40,591 bases of DNA, from positions 1-40,591 of the forward strand of contig MAYW01000026.1 of assembly GCA_001723765.1 (NCBI GenBank), given 5' to 3'. Each line of letters begins with the position of its first letter. The stretch's first letter is position 1. The DNA is from Candidatus Scalindua rubra (GTDB lineage: Bacteria > Planctomycetota > Brocadiia > Brocadiales > Scalinduaceae). A program made the position numbers and the translations under genes. Under the pieces are notes generated by a model that saw only the letters and a program-made list of their open reading frames with translations, was not told the origin of the DNA and did not search any database. Of this stretch, positions 1 through 7,895 are shown in pieces.

Positions 1-830
1 CCAAATATTGCTTTAATAGATCTATTGGGCTTGCCTGTTTGATCATCTTTGCCACGGCCAGTGGTTTTGCCCAGATATATCCAGTTAGCTGCTTTGTAAC
101 AGGTGCCATTGAAACGTTCTGTGTCAACAAAGGTCTCAAGGTAGAAAATAGGATGGTTGTATACTCTTTGCCAATCACCTGGTAGAACCCTCGCAATATA
201 ACCTAACAGATAAGACGCTAAATGAGGTACTCGCACCCATGGCAAAATAAGATAACGCGTATTATAGGCAATCAGGTGTATATTCTTTTTACGAATATCG
301 CTTGACCAACCGATAAACTTATCTCTACATCCTATATGACGTGGAGCCGAAGACCATCCCATACAGGCAATCGGTCTTCCTTTTGTAAAGACAACATATT
401 TTAGATGTTCTCCAACAGGATGACAATAACCCAAATAGTGATACTCGACAATTAAACCATTGTATAACTTCTCAAATTCTGTTCGACGTACCTGATGTAT
501 TTCAAGTGGTTGAATCCCTGATAACTTGTTATGTATAAGTGCTTGATCAACATATACTTTTGGTGGCTCTTTACGATTTACAAGAGGATTATTAGGTGTA
601 ACTTTTCTTGGAGGTAGCTTGATATAGCCTGCTGATTCAAGCCGTAGCAAAAAACCCCTACATACTATGTCCCGTAAGATACCATTAGGTTGTACCCAAT
701 TCCAGGCCTTGCAAATTTTACGAGAAAGAGCACAACGACTATCATGAGGATTCTCCTCAATTAGTTTTCTGATAAATTCTACGTCCTTGGTAGTTGCAAC
801 CCTGCCTTGATATTTTACTTGCAAATCCAT
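1..830 (-). CDS. DUF4338 (DruA-like) protein, C-terminus cut by window edge
   Basis: An open frame runs on the minus strand from ATG at 830 to the window edge (276 codons, no stop). The N-terminus reads MDLQVKYQGRVATTKDVEFI, followed by a helical DNA-binding-like part (residues about 15-75, with SRKICKAWNW) and a core with EYHYLGYCHPVGEHLKYVVF and then GWSSAPRH, NTRYLILPWVRVPHLASYLL and FNGTCYKAANW. This is the pattern of DUF4338, the domain of DruA of Druantia anti-phage systems, which also occurs alone and in mobile elements. The function of lone copies is unclear. It is divergent to everything else here, so it probably marks the left border of the cluster. The start is uncertain because no good ribosome binding site precedes it. 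Confidence 0.75.
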   Translation of the reverse strand, partial: MDLQVKYQGRVATTKDVEFIRKLIEENPHDSRCALSRKICKAWNWVQPNGILRDIVCRGFLLRLESAGYIKLPPRKVTPNNPLVNRKEPPKVYVDQALIHNKLSGIQPLEIHQVRRTEFEKLYNGLIVEYHYLGYCHPVGEHLKYVVFTKGRPIACMGWSSAPRHIGCRDKFIGWSSDIRKKNIHLIAYNTRYLILPWVRVPHLASYLLGYIARVLPGDWQRVYNHPIFYLETFVDTERFNGTCYKAANWIYLGKTTGRGKDDQTGKPNRSIKAIF

Positions 831-869
831 ATGCAAAAGATAGCATATTAATTCTCCGAATGCAAGAAA

Positions 870-1028
870 ATATCAAAAAAATGATTGCTAGCTTGAACTA
901 CCTGGTGAACTATTACTAAATTGATAATTGTTAATTTTGCAATGGAGCGAAGCGAGTAACGAGAAAAGAAAAGAATCTCTCTACTCTCTTACTTGCTACT
1001 CGCTACTCCCGAACGGAGTGAGGGCAAG
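870..1028. repeat. short GAG/CTC-rich inverted repeat between divergent genes
   Basis: The spacer holds 'aatggagcgaagcgagtaac' near 941-960 and a pyrimidine-rich mate with 'ctctctactctctt' and 'ctactcgctactcc' near 975-1010. The same 'ctctctactc' wording recurs at 7805-7835 and 26850-26880, so it is a dispersed repeat arm. I see no promoter that I would defend. Confidence 0.5.
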
Positions 1029-1487
1029 ATGCCAATAGCTAAAAAGATAACGCCTGAAGAGCAATCAGCGATACTCAAATATTATCATGATTTAAAGACG
1101 TTTTACCGGATAGCCCGCAATCTGGCCGGGGAGGTGGATAGCCTGTTTTTGCAGGCGCCCAATCTTTATGCATCCCAGCAGGGAAGGGCTATAAGAAAAT
1201 CAGCCTACTCTGTTTTTGACGAGATAATGGAGGCATATTCTTTTCGCAAAAAGCAAGATATAGCCCTTCATTATCTATCGCAGGCATATAATGCGAGTGT
1301 AAACACGGTGAATCATCTATTGCAAGAGAAATCCTTAGAGCGTTTGCGCCAGAGGGATACCTTCAAGAACCTTATAAGGAAATATTCAGAATTTCAAAAA
1401 ATGGTTTTTAATTTTGTCAAGTCTATTGATGAAGAACTTGTTGACGCTAATAATTTGCGGAAATCCGCGCAGTTGAATTCGCGATAA
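1029..1487 (+). CDS. small all-helical protein, four-helix-bundle-like
   Basis: This gene codes for 152 residues from ATG 1029; the frame is open further upstream from TTG 993, but that part lies in repeat sequence and ATG 1029 starts a normal-looking protein (MPIAKKITPEEQ). It is predicted all alpha-helical. The stretch AIRKSAYSVFDEIMEAYSFR followed by LHYLSQAYNASVNTVNHLL resembles the pattern of four-helix-bundle proteins of the S23/Avd type, which are small nucleic-acid- or protein-binding bundles. It ends 30 bases before dnaK and probably shares its transcript. I cannot assign a function. A role as a helper for the Hsp70 next door is possible but rests only on position. Confidence 0.7.
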   Translation: MPIAKKITPEEQSAILKYYHDLKTFYRIARNLAGEVDSLFLQAPNLYASQQGRAIRKSAYSVFDEIMEAYSFRKKQDIALHYLSQAYNASVNTVNHLLQEKSLERLRQRDTFKNLIRKYSEFQKMVFNFVKSIDEELVDANNLRKSAQLNSR

Positions 1488-1517
1488 TTCGCGTCTGACG
1501 AGCGTAGCGAGGAGGAA

Positions 1518-3407
1518 ATGAGTAAAGTAATAGGCATAGATTTAGGGACGACATTTTCGTTGGCGGCTTATCTGGAAGGGGGCCAGCCTAAGATTATACC
1601 TAATGTTGAGGGCAGCCGCATGACCCCTTCGGTTGTGAGTATCCTGAAAGATGGAAAGCGGCTGGTAGGACAATTAGCAAAATTGCAGGCCACTGGAAAT
1701 CCAGATGGAACTGTCTTCTCCATAAAAAGACATATGGGACGCAGGGCTTATTTAGATCTGGATAGTTTAAGCGATGACAAAGAAATCATACGGCAGATTA
1801 AAAGACATATGGGTTCTGATTACTGGGTTAAGATCGATGACAAAGAGTATACGCCGGAAGAGATATCGGCGATGATACTACAAAAGATAAAAAAAGACAC
1901 AGAAGATTATCTTGGCGAAAAAATAGAAAAGACCGTAATCAGTGTCCCAGCCTACTTTAACATCAGCCAGCGCCAGGCCACCATAGATGCAGGAAGGATT
2001 GCGGGCATTGAGGTTTTAAGGATTATAGATGAACCTACGTCTGCGGCCCTTGCTTATGGTCTGGACATGGAGGACATTCATACTATCCTGGTATGGGATC
2101 TGGGTGGCGGCACCTTCGATGTCTCTATATTGGAATTGGGGGGTGGGGTATTTGAGGTTAAGGCGGTCAATGGCGATACCTGGTTAGGGGGAGATGATTA
2201 TGATTACAGGATAGTGGAACATCTGGCCAATGAATTCCAGGAAGAATATGGGATTGATTTGCGCAAAAACAAGGTGGCTATGATAAGGCTCAAAGAGGTA
2301 GCAGAAAAGGCCAAGATCGATCTTACTGATAAGGAAGTTACCCGTATCAAAATACCCTTTATTAATGCTGGTGAAGGTGGTCCTAAACACTGGGAGACGG
2401 TCTTGACCAGGGAGAAATTTGAGGAATTAACCGATGATTTGTTACAAAAGATGGTTGAGCCGACAAAGCAGGCCCTGACTGACGCCAGGCTGAAACCCAG
2501 AGATATTGATCGAGTCATCCTGGTAGGCGGTTCCACCAGGATGCCTGCGGTAAGGCACATTTTCAAGGACCTTATGGGCAAGGAACCGTATGTGGAGATA
2601 CATCCTGATGAGGTAGTGGCTATGGGAGCATCTGTTCAGGCAGGCATCTTAACAGGCCAGATAGAAGGAAAGATATTGATCGACGTTACTCCTATATCTT
2701 TAGGCATTGAGACCCAGGGCGGAATATTTACTAAAATCATCGAGAGAAATACTACTATTCCAACATCAGAGAGTCGTCTTTTTACCAATGCTGCTGATCA
2801 ACAGACATCTATGGATATCCATGTATTACAGGGTGAGAGGCCTATGGCTATATATAATATGACCCTGGATAGATTCCAGATGACCGGTATTCCTCCCCTG
2901 CCGCGTGGGGATGCCTGGGTGGAGGTGAAATTTGAGATTAATGCTAATGGCATCCTCCATGTATCTTGCAAGGACTTACATACGGAAAATTCCAGGAGGC
3001 TGAGGATTAGCCCCCGCTTTTACGGCATACCCAGCGAGGAGATTGAACGCATGATCATGGATGCAAGAGAATATCAAAAGCAAGATCAACGAGAATGCGA
3101 AGAGGTAGAAATTAGTATCAAGGCCGATAATATGATCAGGGCTGGCCAGCAGATGATCGAGGATGTAGGTGAAGAAGGAGATCCATCCCTGCCTGAGCAA
3201 GAGACAGGTCTGATTGACCCCGTTAGAAAAGTAATTTCTAATGGGGTTGAGGATGTAGAAAAGGCAATGTTGGAGGTTCGAACAGCGTTGGCAGGAGAGG
3301 ATTATGATGACATCAAGTCCAGAACTGAAGAGTTAGAAAGACGGATTAAGGCGCTGGATAGAGTGTTCAAAAAAACCAGAAGCCAGAGGCAAGAGGCCAG
3401 GATTTAG
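1518..3407 (+). CDS. dnaK: Hsp70 chaperone (DnaK family)
   Basis: This 629-residue protein is an ATP-driven cytoplasmic Hsp70. The ATPase domain fills about residues 1-380, with phosphate loop GIDLGTTFS near residue 6, [49 protein letters not shown] and [13 protein letters not shown]. The linker and beta-sandwich substrate domain follow ([14 protein letters not shown], then LQGERPMA), with a helical lid at the end. The start has a good GAGGAGG site. Its C-terminus carries an in-frame palindrome at 3218-3246 (residues about 567-576, DPVRKVISN) that looks inserted compared with E. coli DnaK, where this segment is shorter. No GrpE or J-domain gene is visible; three J-less DnaJ-type zinc proteins downstream are candidate partners. 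It may be a dedicated, not housekeeping, DnaK. The symbol names the family only. Confidence 0.93.
   Translation: MSKVIGIDLGTTFSLAAYLEGGQPKIIPNVEGSRMTPSVVSILKDGKRLVGQLAKLQATGNPDGTVFSIKRHMGRRAYLDLDSLSDDKEIIRQIKRHMGSDYWVKIDDKEYTPEEISAMILQKIKKDTEDYLGEKIEKTVISVPAYFNISQRQATIDAGRIAGIEVLRIIDEPTSAALAYGLDMEDIHTILVWDLGGGTFDVSILELGGGVFEVKAVNGDTWLGGDDYDYRIVEHLANEFQEEYGIDLRKNKVAMIRLKEVAEKAKIDLTDKEVTRIKIPFINAGEGGPKHWETVLTREKFEELTDDLLQKMVEPTKQALTDARLKPRDIDRVILVGGSTRMPAVRHIFKDLMGKEPYVEIHPDEVVAMGASVQAGILTGQIEGKILIDVTPISLGIETQGGIFTKIIERNTTIPTSESRLFTNAADQQTSMDIHVLQGERPMAIYNMTLDRFQMTGIPPLPRGDAWVEVKFEINANGILHVSCKDLHTENSRRLRISPRFYGIPSEEIERMIMDAREYQKQDQRECEEVEISIKADNMIRAGQQMIEDVGEEGDPSLPEQETGLIDPVRKVISNGVEDVEKAMLEVRTALAGEDYDDIKSRTEELERRIKALDRVFKKTRSQRQEARI
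3218..3246. repeat. in-frame CCCCGTTAGA palindrome inside dnaK
   Basis: Arms CCCCGTTAGAAA and TTTCTAATGGGG are separated by a few bases. The element lies within the lid-coding part of dnaK and keeps the frame open. It belongs to the same family as the intergenic copies at 4175-4203 and 26783-26817. Confidence 0.75.
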
Positions 3408-3594
3408 ACAGGATTACAGGATGATCAGAATTTTTAAGAACGTGTTTTTTTTAAAAGCCTACAAATCATATACAGATAAATGATAGATGAATTATTAATC
3501 TTAAAGATATATTCACAGTTAAGAAACCGGAATGGAGTTAAGGCTTTAGCCTTTTAACTTGTTATCCTGTCTAAAAATAGGGAGGCAAGAGAAG

Positions 3595-3912
3595 ATGACC
3601 TGGAAAGGTGGAAGAACGATTAAGAAAGAGTATAAGGTAAACGATCGGGCATACAGGATGGTTGTGGCTGCCAGAGGAGTTATCAAAGACAGCAAGGATA
3701 TATTAGACGATGGCGATATAGAGGTAGTTAAAGTAGAAAGGGCGATATTGGATTTAAAGATAGCTATGAGGATGGATCATCTTAAGGAGATCACTACCAA
3801 AACCAATAAGCTGGCAGATGATGCCAGGGATTTAGATAATAAGATCAGACGTTCCACTGTGATAGTTAACGAGGACATGACTTATGGAACGGAGTGCCCC
3901 GAGAAATTCTAA
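3595..3912 (+). CDS. small protein resembling the Hsp70 C-terminal lid
   Basis: This codes for 105 residues from ATG 3595, preceded by GGGAGG; an upstream TTG at 3559 is in frame but less likely. The N-terminus MTWKGGRTIKKEYK matches the next gene's MTWVGGR...KRAYK. The rest is helical, and RGVIKDSKDILDDGDIEVVK, then VERAILDLKIAMRMDHLKEI, follows the same spacing as the lid of the neighbouring DnaK ([20 protein letters not shown]). I infer a stand-alone lid-like helper or client mimic. The last dozen residues (from EDMTYG) and the stop codon are supplied by the downstream palindromic element, so the original end may have been lost when the element arrived. Confidence 0.75.
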   Translation: MTWKGGRTIKKEYKVNDRAYRMVVAARGVIKDSKDILDDGDIEVVKVERAILDLKIAMRMDHLKEITTKTNKLADDARDLDNKIRRSTVIVNEDMTYGTECPEKF

Positions 3913-4042
3913 AGAATTTCCGGGATTAAGTCCCCGAAATCTTCCAGATTTCAGGGGAAACATAAGTCATATGTCCGAGTTCACCCCCCTTCTTGCTTTC
4001 GCAGCGTGCCGCCACGGTGCAAGAAAGCAGGGGGGTCAAATC
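3867..4042. repeat. cloverleaf-type intergenic element, copy 1
   Basis: Hairpin 1 pairs GGACATGACTTATG (3873-3886) with CATAAGTCATATGTCC (3961-3976). Its loop holds further hairpins, including CCCCGAAATC...GATTTCAGGGG. Hairpin 2 is CCCCCCTTCTTGC...GCAAGAAAGCAGGGGGG (about 3986-4035). It overlaps the end of the upstream gene. The rest of the spacer to 4110 contains only short repeat pieces. Confidence 0.75.
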
Positions 4043-4109
4043 GCACTTATGATCTACTCATAACGTCGTCATTCGTAAATGAGATCGTTGTATAATGCGA
4101 AAGTTACAA

Positions 4110-4245
4110 TACATAAATTACAAATGAAACAAGATGTTTTGGTTATTGGAATTTTGGTAATTGGAATTTGCCTGCCTCGTTAGATGCTTGCTATCTAACG
4201 GGGTGAATAATTTGGCGCTCGTAATTTGTAAGTTTTCAACAGTAT
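4110..4245. repeat. AT-rich palindromic repeat (family B) with nested CCCCGTTAGA-type hairpin
   Basis: The left arm has 'taaattacaaatgaaac'; the right side has 'ttggtaattggaatttg' and 'cgtaatttgtaag'. Between them, 4175-4203 is a hairpin CCTCGTTAGAT...ATCTAACGGGG. Similar AT-rich quasi-palindromes occur at six other places in this window. Confidence 0.65.
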
Positions 4246-4282
4246 CTAATCAGATGATCATTTAAAAAAGGAGACAGATAAA

Positions 4283-4855
4283 ATGACCTGGGTAGGAGGA
4301 AGAAGTGACCTTAAAAGGGCATATAAGACAACACCTGCTAAAAAAGCCTATAAAAGAACTCATATATCAAGGTCGGTGAAGCCCTATAGCCCAAGGTCGA
4401 CAAAGCCATACACTCCAAAGCCATTAAAGCCATATAAGCCCGTACCACTTAAGGATTATACCCCTGTGCCTATAAAGCCATATGAGCCAACGCCAATAAA
4501 GCCATATACACCCGTGCCTACTAAGGATTATACCCCGGTGCCTTTAAAGCCATATAGGCCTGTCCCAACAAAAGACTATATACCAGCACCATTAAAACCC
4601 TATAGGCCGGCGCCATTAAAGTCTTATACACCAAAACCATTAAAACCATATACCCCTAAACCATTAAAGAAATATACACCAAAACCCATCAAAGGGGAGC
4701 GAGGGGCTTATGATTGGTCAAAGGTGCCTGCGGGTACGACTCGAAGCAGGGAGAAATGTCCTTATTGTGGTGAATATATAACCCTTCCCACCACAGGGAA
4801 GCTTATGCTGTGTAAGTACTGCCGGAATAAGGTGAGGTTTGTTCCAGGGAAGTGA
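4283..4855 (+). CDS. proline/lysine/tyrosine octapeptide-repeat protein with C-terminal zinc ribbon
   Basis: This 190-residue protein starts at ATG 4283 behind AAAGGAGA. Residues 1-30 share the MTWxGGR...YK leader with the preceding gene. Residues about 31-137 are thirteen tandem octapeptides with consensus [KVA]-P-[LIT]-K-[PDKS]-Y-[TRK]-P, for example KPLKPYTP and VPTKDYTP. Residues 159-180 form a four-cysteine zinc ribbon (CPYC...CKYC). The repeat is strongly basic, extended and tyrosine-rich, like a structural or adhesive polymer rather than an enzyme. Such a protein could lie along a regular surface such as a gas vesicle wall; that is inference. I do not recognise a named family for the repeat. 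Confidence 0.88.
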   Translation: MTWVGGRSDLKRAYKTTPAKKAYKRTHISRSVKPYSPRSTKPYTPKPLKPYKPVPLKDYTPVPIKPYEPTPIKPYTPVPTKDYTPVPLKPYRPVPTKDYIPAPLKPYRPAPLKSYTPKPLKPYTPKPLKKYTPKPIKGERGAYDWSKVPAGTTRSREKCPYCGEYITLPTTGKLMLCKYCRNKVRFVPGK

Positions 4856-5003
4856 ACGAGCAAGTAATTTATGGAGTACGAAGTATGACATAAATTACAT
4901 ATGCGAGTTAACCCCTGCTTTCTTGCGAAAGAAAGCAGGGGGTCAAATTCGATCAAACCCCGCTTCTTACTTTCGCAAGAAAGCAGCGGGGTGGCCTCAT
5001 TTG
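4851..5003. repeat. cloverleaf-type intergenic element, copy 2
   Basis: It starts with the upstream stop codon (AAGTGAACGAG) and ends with CTCATTT at 4997-5003, directly before the AAAGGAGG site of the next gene. Hairpins are AAGTAATTTATG/CATAAATTACAT, CCCCTGCTTTCTTGC/GAAAGAAAGCAGGGG and CCCCGCTTCTT...AAGAAAGCAGCGGGG. Confidence 0.8.
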
Positions 5004-5019
5004 AGAAAGGAGGAGTAAT

Positions 5020-5463
5020 ATGGTATTTGTAAGACCGAAACCAATGATAAAGAAGGCGGTAAGGACTAAGCCTGTAACAAAGGGTGAGTCGGTTATAGCT
5101 ACAGGAAAGTTAGAGGTTCCTGCCTGGAAAAAGTCTCTGGAAGCAGGGATAAGGGCTGGCAGAAGAAAGCCATTAAGGACGCTATCAGTTAAAGCTAAAA
5201 AGACATTGCAGGAAATAGGAAAAGAATATGCAAAAGATCGTGCCAGGGTAAGCTGCGCCTTCTGTAAAGGAACTGGCATAGATCCTTATGGCTTATCCCC
5301 GCTTTCTAAGTGTGTAGTCTGTAGCGGAAGGGGATATGTGTTTGTCCAGAAGCCCTATGAGAAATGTAAGGCATGTGTTGGCACGGGGAGATATATCGGC
5401 ACGCATATGTATTGCTGGACATGTAAGGGAAGGGGAGTAGTACCAGCATCCCAGGGTAAATAA
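5020..5463 (+). CDS. DnaJ-type cysteine-rich zinc protein without J domain
   Basis: This 147-residue protein starts at ATG 5020 behind GAAAGGAGG. A basic N-terminus (residues 1-75) is followed by four CxxCxGxG-like motifs at C79/C82, C98/C101, C116/C119 and C132/C135 (CAFCKGTG, CVVCSGRG, CKACVGTG, CWTCKGRG). This is the two-zinc domain of DnaJ/Hsp40, which binds unfolded protein. There is no J domain with HPD, so it cannot stimulate Hsp70 ATPase in the normal way. Related proteins are coded at 10282 and 12280, and dnaK lies upstream. A role as a substrate-holding partner in vesicle assembly is inferred. Confidence 0.88.
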   Translation: MVFVRPKPMIKKAVRTKPVTKGESVIATGKLEVPAWKKSLEAGIRAGRRKPLRTLSVKAKKTLQEIGKEYAKDRARVSCAFCKGTGIDPYGLSPLSKCVVCSGRGYVFVQKPYEKCKACVGTGRYIGTHMYCWTCKGRGVVPASQGK

Positions 5464-5786
5464 CATGAATATTAAATTCGAAGCACGAAATCCGAAAAAA
5501 GTTCGAATTTTCAAATGTTCAAAATTTAAAATATACTATCTCGTCGTTAGTTTTATTGTTTTGGTTATTTGAATTTTGGTCATTTGATATTGTTTCGGAT
5601 TTCGGATTTCGATATTCGGATTTAGAAAAAATTACAATAAACCTGTCTGCCGACAGCAATGTCATTGAATTAAGACGTAGGGCAAACCTTTAGGTTTGCA
5701 CCCTTACACACAGAGGCAAGGCTAAAGCTTCGCCCTACGATACGGATTTGTAATTTGGAATTTCCGACGACTAAAAGGAGGAAGAG
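5464..5786. repeat. AT-rich palindromic repeat and GGGCAAACCTTTAGG-type hairpin in a gene-free spacer
   Basis: 5470-5640 is a quasi-palindrome of family B: 'attcgaagcacgaaatccg' on the left and 'ttcggatttcgatattcgga' on the right, with 'aattttggtcatttgat' between. 5678-5745 holds 'gtagggcaaacctttagg' and its mate 'aggctaaagcttcgccctac'; the same unit recurs at 19991-20040. I see no gene here. Confidence 0.65.
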
Positions 5787-6563
5787 ATGGTTTGGCAATC
5801 ACCAATTTCAAGCAAGGACATGTTGAGTACCACAAGGATGATCTGGAAGACCTGGGATGATAAAACTAAAGGCAATTTATTACAGGTAAAGAAGATCATC
5901 GAACACTTAGAAGGGATTAAAGAACAAGAAATAGCCTCGTTTTTGACAATTCCAGACAGATATGCAGGAGAGATATGTGATACCTTGTTAAAAGATGGTC
6001 ATATTGTAAGGTCGGCCAGGGGGGGATACGCTGTCAAGAGAGACCTGCCCAAAGAGATAATGGATTTAGTCAGGATGCGTCGGGTAGTCTATGTTGATGA
6101 GATATCCAGGGAGTTATCCATTTCTCCTGAGGCTGCTTTGGGTCTTGCCTCTGGGCTTGTTGAGGCAGGATTTTTGATCAGGACCTCTAAAGGCGGATAT
6201 TTGTTTAAAAATGATAGAGAAATAATATTAATGACTATCAAAAGATTAAAAGACGTAATCCCTGAAGAGATTGCAAAGGAATTAAAGATTCCTGAAAAAT
6301 ATACCACCCTTTTATGTCAAATCCTGGAGGATGAATTTCTGATATTAAAGACTAAGATGGGTAAATATATCCCTGCTGAAAATAGAATAACTAAGTTACT
6401 TAAGTTGATTAGAAAGTCAGGATTAGCTACTGCCGATACCGTGGGCCGTAACGTCGGGATTACCCCTGCTTATGCAGGGCTTTTGTGTGATAGTTTAGTG
6501 AAAGACGGTTACTTGCGAAAGACAAAATCAGAGGCGGGTGAGGTTTATACCCTGGTAAGATGA
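5787..6563 (+). CDS. four tandem winged-helix domains
   Basis: This codes for 258 residues from ATG 5787 behind AAAGGAGGAAG. Four winged-helix repeats of about 55-65 residues follow one another from residue 28 on; each ends in a recognition-helix-like segment and a wing: YAGEICDTLLKDGHIV, AALGLASGLVEAGFLI, YTTLLCQILEDEFLIL and YAGLLCDSLVKDGYLR. Single or double copies of the same module recur in about eleven other genes in this window. The module is usual for DNA-binding regulators, but four in a row without a sensor domain could also make a protein-binding scaffold. It lies just upstream of the GvpL/F gene. Target and function are unknown. Confidence 0.85.
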   Translation: MVWQSPISSKDMLSTTRMIWKTWDDKTKGNLLQVKKIIEHLEGIKEQEIASFLTIPDRYAGEICDTLLKDGHIVRSARGGYAVKRDLPKEIMDLVRMRRVVYVDEISRELSISPEAALGLASGLVEAGFLIRTSKGGYLFKNDREIILMTIKRLKDVIPEEIAKELKIPEKYTTLLCQILEDEFLILKTKMGKYIPAENRITKLLKLIRKSGLATADTVGRNVGITPAYAGLLCDSLVKDGYLRKTKSEAGEVYTLVR

Positions 6564-6574
6564 CAAAGGACACA

Positions 6575-6735
6575 GAGAGAATGTATAAATTACAAATCAC
6601 AAATTCCAAATTACAAACAATTTACAATACCAAAATTACAATGACCAAAAGTCACAAGGGTGTCACAAAATGTTTGGAATTTTGGACATTGGAATTTGGA
6701 ATTTGTTTGTGATTTGTGGTTTGATTATTGGGATT
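6575..6735. repeat. AT-rich palindromic repeat (family B) before gvpL/F
   Basis: The left arm 'aaattacaaatcacaaattc' and following 'caaattacaaac' pair with 'ttggaatttgtttgtgattt' on the right. The two arms flank 'aaagtcacaagggtgtcaca'. Confidence 0.7.
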
Positions 6736-6775
6736 TTATATTTGACTTCTGTCTTCCGAAAGAAGTGAGGAAAGA

Positions 6776-7543
6776 ATGGGTGAAGGAAAATATTTATATT
6801 GTTTTATAAAATCTCCTGTAAAGAAGCAATTTGATGTAGAAGGCATTGCAGGTAATGGCAGTAAAGTTTATACCATAAATCATAAGGATCTGGCAGCAGT
6901 GGTTTGTGATTCGCCGAATGTGAGTGAATATAAGTTGAGTAGAGAAAATACTATCCATCATGAATTAGTGTTGGGTAAGGTCTTAGAGGACTTTACTGTC
7001 CTTCCTGTAGGCTTTGGAACTGTTACCGAAGGCGCTGAATTGATTAGAGAGAAGGCGCTGAAAAAGAATTATGAGGAACTTCACCAACTTCTGGATGAGA
7101 TGGATGGAAAGGTGGAATTGACCCTGAAAGCTCTATGGAAGCATAATCGAATAATACATCAGGAGGTTTTAAAAGCTGACCCGGGAATTAAAAATCGCCT
7201 GGACAAGATGATATCTACCAGCAAAATGGATTTAAGCCAGGTAATTCTCTCATCCACCAAACTTGGCGAGAGATTAATTCAGGCCATTGATAAGATTAAG
7301 AAATGCTATACAGAAAGGATGTTAGCCTCTATTGAGCAAATAGCAGAGGATAAGCGGCTTAAGAAGATTTTTAGCCCCCTTATGATCTTTAATACAGCAT
7401 TTCTGATAAACAGAGATAAGGAAGATGAGTTTGATAGAAAAGTTAATGAGTTGGACCAAAGATATAGTAGAGATATTAAATTTATCTATACAGGGCCATT
7501 AGCGCCTTATAGTTTTGTTAATTTCCGTATTGCATTGGAGTAA
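6776..7543 (+). CDS. gvpF: gas vesicle protein GvpL/GvpF family
   Basis: This 255-residue protein has the usual length and both signatures of GvpL/GvpF. The N-terminal domain begins with KYLYCFIKSP and includes the HHELVLGKVLEDFTVLPVGF segment followed by GTVT. The C-terminal helical part ends with FIYTGPLAPYSFVNFRIA, matching the family's GPxxPYSF motif. GvpF and GvpL are minor accessory proteins needed for vesicle assembly; GvpF binds the shell protein GvpA. ATG 6776 follows 'gtgaggaaaga', a usable ribosome binding site. This is the firmest evidence that the cluster concerns gas vesicles. F and L cannot be told apart by eye, so the symbol is provisional. Confidence 0.9.
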   Translation: MGEGKYLYCFIKSPVKKQFDVEGIAGNGSKVYTINHKDLAAVVCDSPNVSEYKLSRENTIHHELVLGKVLEDFTVLPVGFGTVTEGAELIREKALKKNYEELHQLLDEMDGKVELTLKALWKHNRIIHQEVLKADPGIKNRLDKMISTSKMDLSQVILSSTKLGERLIQAIDKIKKCYTERMLASIEQIAEDKRLKKIFSPLMIFNTAFLINRDKEDEFDRKVNELDQRYSRDIKFIYTGPLAPYSFVNFRIALE

Positions 7544-7559
7544 TAATGCTTATTGAGCT

Positions 7560-7870
7560 ACGGTAACGCCTGCCTGCAGGCAGGAAGCCCGTATCATGGA
7601 GTAAAGTAGAGAGTAGAGAGAAAATGGTAAAATCACAAATCCCAAATTACAAAATCCAAACAAATCCCAAATTACAATTACCGAATGACCGAAATAGATT
7701 CTTCTCTATTTGTTTTGGCCATTGCCGAAAGTAGGCTCTGTAAGAGTAATTTTGGTAATTGTAATTTGTTTGTGATTTGGTACTTGTAATTTGAAATTTA
7801 AAAGAACTCGCTACTCGTTGCTCTCTACTCTCTACTTTTTTAGAGAACGGGCATCGTAACCTTAACCGTA
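7560..7870. repeat. nested inverted repeats in gene-free spacer (families B and CTCTCTAC)
   Basis: The core 7620-7800 is an AT-rich quasi-palindrome ('aaatcccaaattacaaaatc' against 'ttgtaatttgtttgtgattt'). It is flanked by 'agtagagagtagagag' (about 7605-7620) and 'ctctctactctctacttttt' (about 7821-7840). A hairpin 'cctgcctgcaggcagg' lies at 7569-7584. No gene is seen. Confidence 0.65.
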
Positions 7871-7895
7871 TAACGAGAGAAAACTAATTATTATT

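Noticed and set aside
2184..2581. Minus-strand open frames inside dnaK
   Set aside because: They lie fully inside a certain gene and have hydrophobic, low-quality composition; they are shadows of the plus-strand codons.
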